DNA from: Lysobacteraceae bacterium
GTDB taxonomy: Bacteria > Pseudomonadota > Gammaproteobacteria > Xanthomonadales > Xanthomonadaceae
DNA length: 37,606 nt
Direction of reading: 5' to 3'
NCBI GenBank assembly: GCA_014879375.1
Contig: JACSSF010000081.1
Coordinates: 1 to 37,606, forward strand
Below the pieces are notes generated by a model. That model was not told the origin of the DNA. It saw nothing but the letters and a program-made list of their open reading frames with translations, and ran no database searches. Shown here piece after piece: positions 10,777 through 19,038 of this stretch (positions are counted from its first letter, which is position 1; every line of letters begins with the position of its first letter). Position numbers and translations under genes: made by a program.

Positions 10777-11286
10777 TCAGGCGGCCTTGCGCTGCTTGGC
10801 GAGCTTCTTCCTCACCATCTCGCGCTTGAGCGGCGAGAGGTAATCGACAAACAGCTTGCCTTCCAGGTGATCCATCTCGTGCTGGATGCACACGGCGAGC
10901 AGGCCATCGGCCTCCATCTCGAACGGCAGGCCGTCGCGGCCATGCGCGCGCACGGTGATGACGTCGGCGCGGGTCACGTCGGCAAAGATGCCCGGCACCG
11001 ACAAACAGCCTTCCTGGTAGACCTGCTCGCCCTGCCTGGCGCTGATCTCGGGATTGATGAAGACCAGCGGCTGGTCGTGCTCCTCGCTGACATCGATCAC
11101 CATGAAACGCTGGTGGACGTCCACCTGGCTGGCCGCCAGGCCAATGCCCGGGGCTTCGTACATGGTCTCGAACATGTCGTCGAGGAGGCGCTGGAAGCCG
11201 GTTTCGCCGATTTTGGCCACATCGACCGGCACGGCCTTGGTGCGCAGGCGGGGATCGGGGAATTCGAGGATGGGGATCAGGGCCAT
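10777..11286 (-). CDS. def: Peptide deformylase
   Basis: Metalloenzyme that removes the formyl group from nascent proteins. The 169-residue product is the normal length for the type 1 enzyme. All three motifs are intact: GIGLAASQ (residues 47-54), EGCLSVP with metal ligand Cys94, and QHEMDHLEG with His136 and His140 as ligands and Glu137 as catalytic base. A basic tail ([16 protein letters not shown]) closes the protein. It is the first gene of the minus-strand def-fmt-rsmB block and is divergent from the LysM gene, so its promoter should lie within 11287-11427. A minus-strand TAGAAT (11347-11352) is a possible -10 without a clear -35. Confidence 0.98.
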   Translation of the reverse strand: MALIPILEFPDPRLRTKAVPVDVAKIGETGFQRLLDDMFETMYEAPGIGLAASQVDVHQRFMVIDVSEEHDQPLVFINPEISARQGEQVYQEGCLSVPGIFADVTRADVITVRAHGRDGLPFEMEADGLLAVCIQHEMDHLEGKLFVDYLSPLKREMVRKKLAKQRKAA

Positions 11287-11361
11287 GGCGGAAATCCAGC
11301 GCTGGCCGTGGGGATACGGCCAAACAAGTCACAGGGTTAGGCGTGAATTCTACCGCGATAC

Positions 11362-11390
11362 TTGTGAATCGAGCCCGGATATGGTCTAAA
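11362..11390 (+). promoter_or_regulatory. Candidate sigma-70 promoter for the LysM gene
   Basis: TTGTGA (11362-11367) and TCTAAA (11385-11390) are spaced by 17 bp and match four of six consensus bases each. They lie about 38 bp upstream of the chosen LysM start, in the divergent gap shared with def. Spacing and position are right; the hexamers are only moderate. Confidence 0.4.
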
Positions 11391-11427
11391 TGCCTCGCTA
11401 ACGGGGAAATCCGTGGGGAAACGACTG

Positions 11428-12579
11428 ATGGCCGTCAAAATCAAGCGCATCCGGCAGTGGATGTGGGCTCCCATGCTTGCCGCCGGTCTGGTGGCAGCCG
11501 CCGGGCTGGCAATCGCGCAGGAATACCGCGCAGGCCACCCCGATACCTATGTCGTGCAGAAGGGCGACACCTTGTGGGACATCGCCGGGCGTTTCCTCAA
11601 GCGTCCGTGGCTGTGGCCGGAAATCTGGCAGGCCAATCCGCAGGTCAAGAACCCGCACCTGATCTACCCGGGTGACGTGCTGAGCCTGGCCTATATCAAT
11701 CGCGGGCCGATGACCGGTGCGCCGATCCCGGGCGTGCCGCTGGCCCAGGTCGAGCCGTTCCTGAAGGACCTGCGCATCTACGACAAGGTCGACGACCTGC
11801 CGTACGTGGTCGGGCTGGAAGAAGACCGCATGCGCAGCATCCGCGGGCAGGCCGTGTACGTGCGCGGTCTGGCTGGCGCCCAGGTGGGGCAGCGCTTCGC
11901 CGTGCTGCGCCCGACCCTGCGCTACACCCGGCTGGACCGCAAGACCTGCTGCGACATCATGTTCAGGGACCAGCTGAATTATCGCGGCCGCCGCACCATC
12001 GATTTCGCCAACTTCTGGACCTCGGCCGTCACCCCGGACAACGGCCACGAGCTGCTCGGCTTCGAGATGCGCCGCGTCAATGCCGGCGTGATCACCCGCG
12101 GCGAAGTCGGCGGGATCGAGGCATCGACCCTGCTGCTGGACGACCCCAGCTACGAAGTGCGCATCGGCGACCGCGTGGTGCCGGTCGAAAGCATCCCCTA
12201 CGACCTCACCTTCGTCCCGCATCCGCCCAAGCAGCAGTTCCCGTACCAGCGGGCGCAGGTGCTGTCCGTAGCGGACCGTGACCACATCGGCGGACCGCGC
12301 GACGTGGTGGCGCTGTCGGTCGGCGCGCGCGACGGCATCGACAACGGCACCGTGTTCTCGATCTGGCGCGTCGGCAGCAACGCCGTCGACCGGGTGAAGG
12401 TCCCGGAGCGCGATGCCGCGTTTGTCGGCAGCGCCGACACGGTGCGCCTGCCGGACGAGTTCGCCGGCCACGTGATGGTGTTCCGCACCTTCGACAAGGT
12501 CAGCTACGGCTTGGTGATGGACGGCATCCGCCCGACCCGCGCCGGCTACGAACTCAAGCACCCGGACGCGACCTACTGA
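11428..12579 (+). CDS. LysM-domain peptidoglycan-binding exported protein
   Basis: 383-residue exported protein. Residues 1-30 are a signal peptide (positively charged start, hydrophobic core MLAAGLVAAAGLAIA). A LysM domain follows (about 40-88, with YVVQKGDTLWDIAGRFL and NPHLIYPGDVLSL), which binds cell-wall glycan. The remaining 300 residues contain no catalytic domain that I recognise. ATG 11428 is preferred over GTG 11413 because GGGGAAA lies at a good distance before it. The gene occupies the conserved position between divergent def-fmt and dprA-smg-topA in Xanthomonads. Downstream is a strong palindrome that may end the transcript. It is probably a wall-associated scaffold; the function is not known. 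Confidence 0.9.
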   Translation: MAVKIKRIRQWMWAPMLAAGLVAAAGLAIAQEYRAGHPDTYVVQKGDTLWDIAGRFLKRPWLWPEIWQANPQVKNPHLIYPGDVLSLAYINRGPMTGAPIPGVPLAQVEPFLKDLRIYDKVDDLPYVVGLEEDRMRSIRGQAVYVRGLAGAQVGQRFAVLRPTLRYTRLDRKTCCDIMFRDQLNYRGRRTIDFANFWTSAVTPDNGHELLGFEMRRVNAGVITRGEVGGIEASTLLLDDPSYEVRIGDRVVPVESIPYDLTFVPHPPKQQFPYQRAQVLSVADRDHIGGPRDVVALSVGARDGIDNGTVFSIWRVGSNAVDRVKVPERDAAFVGSADTVRLPDEFAGHVMVFRTFDKVSYGLVMDGIRPTRAGYELKHPDATY

Positions 12580-12604
12580 TCGGGGTTTCCTGACAGTCTT
12601 CCGC

Positions 12605-12626
12605 AACGGCGCCCTAGGGCGCCGTT
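12605..12626 (+). terminator. Perfect palindrome, likely terminator of the LysM gene
   Basis: A 22-bp perfect palindrome (arms AACGGCGCC and GGCGCCGTT around CTAG) 25 bp after the LysM stop and 25 bp before the dprA start. As RNA it would form a 9-bp GC-rich stem with a 4-nt loop. The following bases TTGCTTG are only weakly T-rich, so it is an imperfect intrinsic terminator. The symmetric sequence would act on both strands. Confidence 0.55.
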
Positions 12627-12651
12627 TGCTTGTGGGCGCGATGCTGCCCCC

Positions 12652-13785
12652 ATGTCGATGCCGCCCCGCCATGCCCTGCTCCGCCTGTGCCTGGCCGGTG
12701 GCCGGCTGGGCCCGCGCCGGCGCCTGCTGGAAACCCATGGCGGCAATGCCGAGGCCGTGCTGGCGATGGGCCCGACTGCGTGGCGCGAGGCCTGCCTGAC
12801 TGCCGCCCAGATCCACCGCCTGCAGGGCCTGGATCCGGCGACCGACGCCGTGGAAACCCGAGCCCTGCGCTGGCTGGACACGCCCGGCCATCACCTGATC
12901 GGCTGGGGCGATGCCGATTACCCGCCGCAGCTGCGGCGGATCGCCAGCCCGCCCCTCACCCTGTATGTCGATGGCGACCCGGCCTGCCTGTGGCGTCCGC
13001 AGGTCGCCATCGTCGGCAGCCGCAACGCCACCCACGGCGGTCAGGACAACGCCCGGCTGTTCGCCCGCGCGCTGGCCGAGGTCGGCATCGCCATCACCAG
13101 CGGCCTGGCCGCCGGGATCGATGCTGCCGCCCATCTCGGCGCCTTGGGGGTGGCGGACGGCGTGACCATTGCCGTGGTCGGGACCGGGCCGGATCGCGCC
13201 TATCCGGTGTCGCATGCCGGCCTGCGTGACCACATCGCCCTGCGCGGCGCGGTGGCCAGCGAGCATCCACCCGGCACCGCGCCGTTGCGTCGGCATTTCC
13301 CCGCGCGCAACCGGCTGGTCGCCGGGCTGTCGCTGGCGACCCTGGTGGTCGAGGCCGGCGAGCAGTCCGGTGCACTCATCAGTGCCCGCATGGCCGCCGA
13401 GGCCGGACGCGAGGTCTTCGCGTTGCCCGGTTCCATCCACAACCCACTGGCCCGCGGCTGTCACCGCCTGTTGCGCGAGGGTGCGCAGCTTGCGCAATCC
13501 CCGGAAGACCTCATGCAGGCGCTCGTTCCCTACGTGCAGGGCGCTGTCACGGGCTTGCGCCAGCGCCTTGGCACCCCCATTTCCCCTGCAGTCGCGGTTT
13601 GCGGCGAGATCCTGGGCGACCCCCACCGATTGTGGGAAGCCCTAGGCCATGACCCCACCCCTATGGATGCACTGGTCATCCGCACGGGATTGACGGTGGC
13701 CCAACTCTCGCCCATGCTGCTGGCGTTGGAACTACAAGGCCGCCTGTCGGTCGAACATGGTCGCTACGCCCGCAAGTCCGCTTGA
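12652..13785 (+). CDS. dprA: DNA-processing protein DprA
   Basis: Binds incoming single-stranded DNA during natural transformation and loads RecA. 377 residues. An N-terminal SAM-like helical region leads to the central extended Rossmann fold, with VAIVGSRNATHGG, ITSGLAAGIDAAAH and the segment VVEAGEQSGALISARMAAEA followed by FALPGSIHNPLARGCHRLLR. These are the defining DprA/Smf motifs. The C-terminus (DALVIRTGLTVAQLSPMLLALELQGRLS) is the winged-helix DprA_WH domain. A second ATG at 12658 would shorten it by two residues. It is followed by smg and topA, a conserved order. An intact dprA is compatible with transformability but does not prove it. Confidence 0.97.
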   Translation: MSMPPRHALLRLCLAGGRLGPRRRLLETHGGNAEAVLAMGPTAWREACLTAAQIHRLQGLDPATDAVETRALRWLDTPGHHLIGWGDADYPPQLRRIASPPLTLYVDGDPACLWRPQVAIVGSRNATHGGQDNARLFARALAEVGIAITSGLAAGIDAAAHLGALGVADGVTIAVVGTGPDRAYPVSHAGLRDHIALRGAVASEHPPGTAPLRRHFPARNRLVAGLSLATLVVEAGEQSGALISARMAAEAGREVFALPGSIHNPLARGCHRLLREGAQLAQSPEDLMQALVPYVQGAVTGLRQRLGTPISPAVAVCGEILGDPHRLWEALGHDPTPMDALVIRTGLTVAQLSPMLLALELQGRLSVEHGRYARKSA

Positions 13786-13830
13786 TCCGATACTCCATCT
13801 GCATCGCGCCGTCGGCGCAGGGCGAGGGAA

Positions 13831-14310
13831 ATGAAAGAAAGCATCCTGGACGTGCTGCTGTACCTGTTCGAGCACTACTTCACCAACGAGGATGTCGATC
13901 CCGGCGTCCGCGACCAGGACTCCCTCCAGAAAGACCTGTTGCAGGCGGGTTTCAGCCCGGCTGAGATCACCCGTGCCTTCGAATGGCTCGAGGCGCTGGA
14001 CAACGGCCGCCCCGGCGATCGCCCGGCCCGCGTCGGTGGCCCGACCCGCGTCTTCCACGGCCCGGAGCTCGACAAGCTGGACATCGAGGCGCGCGGCTTC
14101 CTGCTGTACCTGGAGCGCCACGGCATCCTCGACGGCGACCAGCGCGAGCTGGTGCTGGACCGCGCGATGGCGCTGGACCAGGACGACATCGACCTCGACG
14201 ACCTCAAGTGGGTGGTGCTGATGGTGCTGTTCAACCAGCCCGGCGCCGAGGCGGCGTACGCCTGGATGGAAACCCAGATTTTCAGCGACGAGCCCGAACC
14301 GCTGCACTGA
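13831..14310 (+). CDS. smg: Smg family protein (DUF494)
   Basis: 159-residue soluble, acidic, helical protein with no assigned activity. It begins [20 protein letters not shown], the family hallmark, and later has [19 protein letters not shown] and [19 protein letters not shown], all typical of Smg. The length is normal. A GAGGGAA ribosome site directly precedes the ATG. Position between dprA and topA is the standard proteobacterial one. Confidence 0.96.
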   Translation: MKESILDVLLYLFEHYFTNEDVDPGVRDQDSLQKDLLQAGFSPAEITRAFEWLEALDNGRPGDRPARVGGPTRVFHGPELDKLDIEARGFLLYLERHGILDGDQRELVLDRAMALDQDDIDLDDLKWVVLMVLFNQPGAEAAYAWMETQIFSDEPEPLH

Positions 14311-14350
14311 ACCGACCCATCGCCATGCCTTGTCGCTTACTATCCCCGGC

Positions 14351-15223
14351 ATGAACGAGACTCCAAACGACGATTCCTGGTTCTTTGTCGATGCCGCGCG
14401 CCAGCAGCAGGGCCCCGTGTCCGCCGAGGACCTGCAGGTCCGCTACGCACGCGGCGAGCTGCGCGCCGACACCCTGATCTGGCAGACCGGCATGGCCGAA
14501 TGGCAGCCGCTGCGGCTGGCGATGTCCCTGCCCGAGCCGGTCGTTCGCGCGGCCCAGGACCCGTTGCCGGCCAACCCCGCGATCATGGCACCGGGCACCC
14601 CAATCAACCGCACCGACATCGTCTATGCCGGCTTCTGGCGCCGCGTGGCCGCCTACCAGCTGGATTCGTTCATCCTCAGCATCGCCTCCTACATCGTCAT
14701 CCTGCCGGTCATGATGGTGATGGGGATGGGCGCGCAGCAGGCCATGCTGCAGCAGTCGGACGACCCCTCCGCGGTGCTCGCGACGATGTGGCCGATGATG
14801 GCCGTGACGTATTTCCTGATCTTCGCGTTGCAGACGGTGTATTTCGCCTGGATGCACTCGCGCCGGGAGCAGGCGACGCTGGGCAAGATGGCGGTCGGCA
14901 TCAAGGTCGCGCGCTCGGACGGCAGCCGGATCAGCTTCGCGCGCGGCATCGGGCGCTATTTCGCGATGTTCCTGTCGGCCCTGCCGCTCGGCATCGGCTT
15001 CCTGATGGCGGCCTTCACCGCGCGCAAGCAGGCCCTGCACGACATCATCTGCGACACCATCGTGGTCGACCGCTGGGCCTACACGGACCGGCCCGATCTG
15101 CAGAAGCGCGGGCTGGACGGGGTCACCATCGCCATCCTGGTCATCCTTGCCCTGATGCTCCTGTTCTTCATCGGCCTGGGGCTGATGCTGGGCGCCGCGC
15201 TGGCCTCCGGGGACTGGCGTTGA
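14351..15223 (+). CDS. GYF_2-RDD membrane protein
   Basis: 290-residue protein with two parts. The N-terminal 60 residues form a GYF_2-type domain: WFFVDAARQQQGPVSAEDL then ELRADTLIWQTGMAEWQPL, a fold thought to bind proline-rich or other peptides. The C-terminal part is an RDD domain: GFWRRVAAYQLDSFIL, a second span, then QATLGKMAVGIKVARSDG and the final span beginning VTIAILVILALMLLFF. The RDD arginine/aspartate pattern is kept in a diverged form (RR...D). Function of the family is unknown; a transport or membrane-adaptor role is often suggested. The ATG at 14351 fits the GYF start. It lies between smg and topA on the same strand. Confidence 0.88.
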   Translation: MNETPNDDSWFFVDAARQQQGPVSAEDLQVRYARGELRADTLIWQTGMAEWQPLRLAMSLPEPVVRAAQDPLPANPAIMAPGTPINRTDIVYAGFWRRVAAYQLDSFILSIASYIVILPVMMVMGMGAQQAMLQQSDDPSAVLATMWPMMAVTYFLIFALQTVYFAWMHSRREQATLGKMAVGIKVARSDGSRISFARGIGRYFAMFLSALPLGIGFLMAAFTARKQALHDIICDTIVVDRWAYTDRPDLQKRGLDGVTIAILVILALMLLFFIGLGLMLGAALASGDWR

Positions 15224-15236
15224 GCCCGGGGCCGGC

Positions 15237-15275
15237 TTGACAGCGCGGTCACTGGCATGATTCCACTATATAAAT
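15237..15275 (+). promoter_or_regulatory. Candidate topA promoter elements
   Basis: A perfect TTGACA (15237-15242) lies just after the RDD gene, and TATATAAAT (15267-15275) follows. The spacing to TATATA is 24 bp, longer than the usual 16-18, so the two may not work together. The AT-rich block stands out in this GC-rich DNA. Supercoiling-sensitive topA promoters often have non-ideal spacing, but that link is inference. Confidence 0.3.
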
Positions 15276-15289
15276 AGAGCACGGCTCTA
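15275..15289 (+). repeat. Small inverted repeat in topA leader
   Basis: TAGAGC (15275-15280), a 3-bp spacer ACG, then GCTCTA (15284-15289) form a perfect 6-bp dyad directly next to the AT-rich -10-like block. It could be an operator or a small RNA hairpin at the start of the leader. Confidence 0.4.
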
Positions 15290-15302
15290 AACAGAAGCAC
15301 GA

Positions 15303-15322
15303 CACCCGGGCCTGCCCGGGTG
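15303..15322 (+). other. GC-rich hairpin in topA leader
   Basis: CACCCGGGC (15303-15311) and GCCCGGGTG (15314-15322) are perfect complements around CT, giving a very stable stem about 47 bp before the topA start. It is followed by TGCTATTTGC rather than a clean T-run. It may be a weak terminator for the upstream genes or an attenuator-like element of topA. Confidence 0.45.
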
Positions 15323-15369
15323 CTGCTATTTGCATTCCACCCGATGCGGCGGCGCCGCAGGGAAGCCCC

Positions 15370-17877
15370 ATGTCCAAGCACCTGCTCATCGTCGAGTCCC
15401 CTGCCAAGGCGAAGACGATCAACAAATACCTCGGCAAGGACTTCCATGTCCTCGCCAGCTACGGCCACGTCCGCGACCTGGTGCCGAAGGAGGGCGCGGT
15501 CGATCCGGCCGACGACTTCCGCATGCGCTACGACCTGATCGAGAAGAACGAGAAGCACGTCGCCGCCATCGCCAAGGCCGCCAAGGTGGCCGAGGACATC
15601 TTCCTCGCGACCGACCCGGATCGCGAGGGCGAGGCGATCAGCTGGCACATCGCGGAAATCCTGAGGGAGAAGAATCTCCTCAAGGACAAGCCGCTGCACC
15701 GCGTGGTGTTCACCGAGATCACCCCGCGCGCGATCAAGGAGGCGATCGCCTCGCCGCGCAGCATCTCCATCGACATGGTCGATGCGCAGCAGGCGCGCCG
15801 CGCGCTGGACTACCTGGTCGGCTTCAACCTCTCGCCGGTGCTGTGGCGCAAGGTCCAGCGCGGCCTGTCCGCCGGGCGCGTGCAATCGCCGGCGCTGCGG
15901 ATGATCGTCGAGCGCGAGGAAGAGATCGAAGCATTCATCGCGCGCGAATACTGGTCGATCGAGGCCGAGTGTGCGCATCCCTCGCAAACCTTCACCGCCA
16001 AGCTGGTGAAGTTCGATGGCAAGAAGTTCGAGCAGTTCACCATCACCGACGGCGAAACGGCAGAGGATGCGCGCAAGCGGATCGTCGCCGCGGCCAATGG
16101 CCGGCTGCACGTCACCGATGTCGCCAGCAAGGAGCGCAAGCGCCGGCCCTCGCCGCCGTTCACCACCTCCACCCTGCAGCAGGAGGCCGCGCGCAAGCTG
16201 GGCTTCACCACCCGCCGCACCATGCAGGTCGCGCAGAAACTCTATGAAGGCGTGGCGATCGGCGATGAAGGCACGGTCGGCTTGATCAGCTACATGCGTA
16301 CCGACTCGGTCAGCCTGTCGCAGGACGCGCTGGGCGAGATCCGCGATGTCATCGCCCGCGACTTCGGCACCGGCTCGCTGCCGGACAAGCCGAACCTCTA
16401 CCAGACCAAGTCGAAGAACGCACAGGAGGCGCACGAGGCGATCCGCCCGACCTCCGCGCTGCGCACGCCCACGCAGATCGCGCGCTACCTCACCGACGAG
16501 GAACGCAAGCTCTATGACCTGATCTGGAAGCGTGCGGTCGCCAGCCAAATGATTCCGGCGACGCTCAACACCGTGTCGGTGGAACTCGCCGCCGGCACCG
16601 AGCACGCCTTCCGCGCCAGCGGCACCACCGTCGTCGTGCCCGGCTTCCTTGCCGTGTATGAGGAAGGCAAGGACAGCAAGACCGCGGAGGACGACGACGA
16701 AGGCCGCAAGCTGCCGCCGATGAAGCCCGGCGACAGGGTGCCGCTGGATCGCGTCGATGCCAACCAGCACTTCACCCAGCCGCCGCCGCGCTACACCGAG
16801 GCCTCGCTGGTGAAGGCGCTGGAGGAATACGGCATCGGTCGTCCCTCCACCTACGCCGCGATCATCCAGACGCTGCTGTTCCGCAAGTACGCGGAGCTGG
16901 AAGGCCGCGCGTTCAAGCCGACCGACGTCGGTCGCGCGGTGTCGAAGTTCCTGTCCTCGCACTTCACCCAGTACGTGGACTACGACTTCACCGCCAAGAT
17001 GGAGGACGAGCTCGATGCCATCAGCCGCGGCGAGGAGGACTGGATCCCGCTGATGCGCAAGTTCTGGGGCCCGTTCAAGGAACTGGTCGACAACAAGACC
17101 GAGAGCGTGGACCGCACCGATGCCGGCAGCGCGCGCGTGCTGGGCATCGACCCGGTCAGTGGCAAGGAGATCAGCGCGCGCATCGGCCGCTTTGGCCCGA
17201 TGGTGCAGATCGGCACCGTCGAGGACGAGGAGAAGCCGAAGTTCGCCTCGCTGCAGCCCGGGCAGAGCATCTATTCGATCTCGCTCGAGCAGGCGCTGAA
17301 ATTGTTCGACATGCCGCGCAAGCTGGGCGAGTCCAACGGCGAGGAAGTGAGCGTCGGCGTGGGACGGTTCGGCCCGTTCGCCAAGCGCGGCTCGACCTAT
17401 GCCTCGTTGAAGAAGGAAGACGATCCCTACGCCATCGATTTCGATCGCGCCGTGTTCCTGATCGAGGAGAAGGAAGAGATCGCGCGCAACCGCATCATCC
17501 AGCAGTGGGATGGCAGCGACGTGCAGGTGCTCAACGGTCGCTTCGGTCCGTACATTTCCGACGGCGCGATGAACGGCAAGATCCCCAAGGACCGCGATCC
17601 CAAGTCGCTGACGCTGGAGGAGGCCACGCAACTGCTGGCCGAGACCGGCAAGCCGGTGCGCAAGGGCTGGGGCAAGAAGGCGGCGACCAAGAAGGCGCCG
17701 GCCAAGACCGCGGCAAAGAAGGCGCCCGCCAAGAAGGCTGCGAAGAAAACCACGGCGAAAAAGGCAGCCAAGAAGGCCGCCGCCAAGAAGGCCACCAAGA
17801 AAACCGCGACCAAGAAGACGGTGAAGAAGGCAGCGAAGAAAGCCGCATCGCCTGCCGGTGACGACGCGCCCTTCTGA
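15370..17877 (+). CDS. topA: DNA topoisomerase I (TopA), zinc-finger-less with H1-like tail
   Basis: Type IA topoisomerase that relaxes negative supercoils. 835 residues. The TOPRIM domain has LLIVESPAKAKTINKYLG (Glu9) and the acidic triad DPDREGE (Asp82, Asp84, Glu86). The catalytic tyrosine is Tyr308 in GLISYMRTDSVS. Three C-terminal Toprim_Crpt-type repeats are recognised by GRFGP at about residues 606, 665 and 723. No four-cysteine zinc ribbon is seen, unlike the E. coli enzyme. The last 70 residues (about 766-835) are almost only Lys, Ala, Thr and Pro in KKAA/KKAP units, resembling histone H1 and probably binding DNA non-specifically. An AGGGAAG ribosome site precedes the ATG. Confidence 0.98.
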   Translation: MSKHLLIVESPAKAKTINKYLGKDFHVLASYGHVRDLVPKEGAVDPADDFRMRYDLIEKNEKHVAAIAKAAKVAEDIFLATDPDREGEAISWHIAEILREKNLLKDKPLHRVVFTEITPRAIKEAIASPRSISIDMVDAQQARRALDYLVGFNLSPVLWRKVQRGLSAGRVQSPALRMIVEREEEIEAFIAREYWSIEAECAHPSQTFTAKLVKFDGKKFEQFTITDGETAEDARKRIVAAANGRLHVTDVASKERKRRPSPPFTTSTLQQEAARKLGFTTRRTMQVAQKLYEGVAIGDEGTVGLISYMRTDSVSLSQDALGEIRDVIARDFGTGSLPDKPNLYQTKSKNAQEAHEAIRPTSALRTPTQIARYLTDEERKLYDLIWKRAVASQMIPATLNTVSVELAAGTEHAFRASGTTVVVPGFLAVYEEGKDSKTAEDDDEGRKLPPMKPGDRVPLDRVDANQHFTQPPPRYTEASLVKALEEYGIGRPSTYAAIIQTLLFRKYAELEGRAFKPTDVGRAVSKFLSSHFTQYVDYDFTAKMEDELDAISRGEEDWIPLMRKFWGPFKELVDNKTESVDRTDAGSARVLGIDPVSGKEISARIGRFGPMVQIGTVEDEEKPKFASLQPGQSIYSISLEQALKLFDMPRKLGESNGEEVSVGVGRFGPFAKRGSTYASLKKEDDPYAIDFDRAVFLIEEKEEIARNRIIQQWDGSDVQVLNGRFGPYISDGAMNGKIPKDRDPKSLTLEEATQLLAETGKPVRKGWGKKAATKKAPAKTAAKKAPAKKAAKKTTAKKAAKKAAAKKATKKTATKKTVKKAAKKAASPAGDDAPF
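17665..17870 (+). repeat. Low-complexity Lys/Ala codon repeat in topA 3' end
   Basis: The 3' end of topA is built from repeated AAG-AAG-GCN units coding for KKA, KKAP and KKAT. Imperfect tandem repeats of this kind can expand or contract by slippage, so tail length may vary between strains. Confidence 0.75.
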
Positions 17878-17914
17878 TCGATTTAACGCGGCCTGTCGCA
17901 TCATCGGGCAACGA

Positions 17915-17935
17915 GCGGGCATCTCCCATGCCCGC
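17915..17935 (+). other. Hairpin between topA and ohr
   Basis: GCGGGCAT (17915-17922), loop CTCCC, ATGCCCGC (17928-17935): a perfect 8-bp stem 37 bp after topA. No T-run follows. It may be a Rho-assisted or weak terminator; a repetitive-extragenic-type element is an alternative. Confidence 0.35.
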
Positions 17936-17964
17936 CTCGCCTCCCCTGCACAGGAAACCCCGCG

Positions 17965-18384
17965 ATGAACAGCCTAGACAAAGTCCTCTACACCGCCCGC
18001 GTCCACACCACCGGCGGCGGCCGTGATGGTGGCGTCTCCAAGAGCGACGACGGCCATCTGGAAGTCACCCATACGCCGCCCGGCAAGGGCAACGGCACCA
18101 ATCCCGAGCAACTGTTCGCCGCCGGCTATTCGGCCTGCTTCATCGGCGCGATGAGGGCGGTCGCCGCCAAGCAGGGCATCAAGCTGCCGGAGGGCCTCTC
18201 CATCGATGCCGAGGTGGACCTGGGCCCGGTGGGCCAGGCCTATGGCGTCGCGGCCCGGCTCAACATCCACCTGCCCGGCATGGACCGCGAGGCCGCGCAG
18301 CAACTGATCGATGCCGCGCACCAGGTCTGCCCGTATTCCAATGCCACTCGCGGCAACATCCCGGTCACGCTGACCCTGGCCTGA
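17965..18384 (+). CDS. ohr: Organic hydroperoxide resistance protein Ohr (OsmC superfamily)
   Basis: Thiol peroxidase that reduces organic and fatty-acid hydroperoxides. 139 residues. The reactive cysteine Cys58 lies in GYSACF and the resolving Cys122 in VCPYSNATRGN. TGGGRDG and GTNPEQLFAAGYSACFIGA mark the Ohr rather than the OsmC branch. It is usually reduced by a lipoyl protein. A GCACAGGAAA ribosome site precedes the ATG. In Xanthomonas ohr is normally next to the MarR-type repressor gene ohrR; none is present here, so regulation, if conserved, must come from elsewhere. It lies between topA and tsaC on the same strand. Confidence 0.95.
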   Translation: MNSLDKVLYTARVHTTGGGRDGGVSKSDDGHLEVTHTPPGKGNGTNPEQLFAAGYSACFIGAMRAVAAKQGIKLPEGLSIDAEVDLGPVGQAYGVAARLNIHLPGMDREAAQQLIDAAHQVCPYSNATRGNIPVTLTLA

Positions 18385-18411
18385 GTCAGCCTTCGCCTAG
18401 AGGTCCTGCCG

Positions 18412-18975
18412 ATGACGCCCCTGCTCAGCCATGCGCAAGCCGCCGACGTCGCCCGCCACGGCGGCGTCATCGCCTATCCGACCGAGGGCGTCTGGGGGCT
18501 CGGCTGCAACCCGCTGGACGAGGCAGCGGTCACCCGCCTGCTCACGCTCAAGCAACGCGACATCGTCAAAGGCCTGATCCTGATCGCCGCGCGCGAGGCG
18601 CAACTCGAAGACTTCATCGACTATCCCGCGCTGCCACGTGAACGCCTCGCCGCGGTCCGCGCGACCTGGCCCGGGCCGAGCACCTGGGTCATGCCTGCCA
18701 GCATCTACGCGCCTGCGTGGATCACCGGCGCGCATCGCGGCATCGCGGTGCGGGTGAGCGCACATCCGGATGTCGTCGCGCTGTGCGAGGACTTTGGCGG
18801 CGCGCTGGTCTCGACCAGCGCCAACCTCGCCGGGCAGCCCGCACCCAGCCGTCGCGAAGACCTGGACCCTGCGCTTTTGGCCGCCATCGACGGCGTGTGC
18901 GAAGGCGGCACCGGTGGGCGCAGCGGACCGAGCGTGATCCGCGATGCACGGACCGGCGACATCCTCCGCGCCTGA
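18412..18975 (+). CDS. tsaC: Threonylcarbamoyl-AMP synthase TsaC (YrdC/Sua5 family)
   Basis: Makes threonylcarbamoyl-AMP from threonine, bicarbonate and ATP, the first step of t6A37 modification of ANN-decoding tRNAs. The 187-residue product is single-domain, as in the short TsaC form. Motifs: HGGVIAYPTEGVWGLGCNP at the N-terminus, LKQRDIVKGLILIAA for the basic substrate pocket, TWPGPSTWVMPA, and ALVSTSANLAGQPAPS with the conserved Ser-x-Asn. The order topA-(ohr)-tsaC resembles the smf-smg-topA-yrdC cluster of other gammaproteobacteria. Confidence 0.96.
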   Translation: MTPLLSHAQAADVARHGGVIAYPTEGVWGLGCNPLDEAAVTRLLTLKQRDIVKGLILIAAREAQLEDFIDYPALPRERLAAVRATWPGPSTWVMPASIYAPAWITGAHRGIAVRVSAHPDVVALCEDFGGALVSTSANLAGQPAPSRREDLDPALLAAIDGVCEGGTGGRSGPSVIRDARTGDILRA

Positions 18976-19038
18976 CGCCGGCGCGACGCGGGTGGCCGTG
19001 TTCATGCGTGGTCCCGGCGTGCACCGCATCATGGCCGC

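Noticed and set aside
11398..13626. 742-codon open frame opposite the LysM gene and dprA
   Set aside because: It spans two genuine genes and their terminator and has no recognisable domain.
15249..15437. Possible 62-residue minus-strand protein in the topA leader
   Set aside because: It overlaps the topA start and hairpins and has no homology that I recognise.
15079..17922. 947-codon open frame opposite topA
   Set aside because: Antisense of the highly conserved topA; its repeats (GLLGG, RRLL) are the complement of the Lys/Ala tail.
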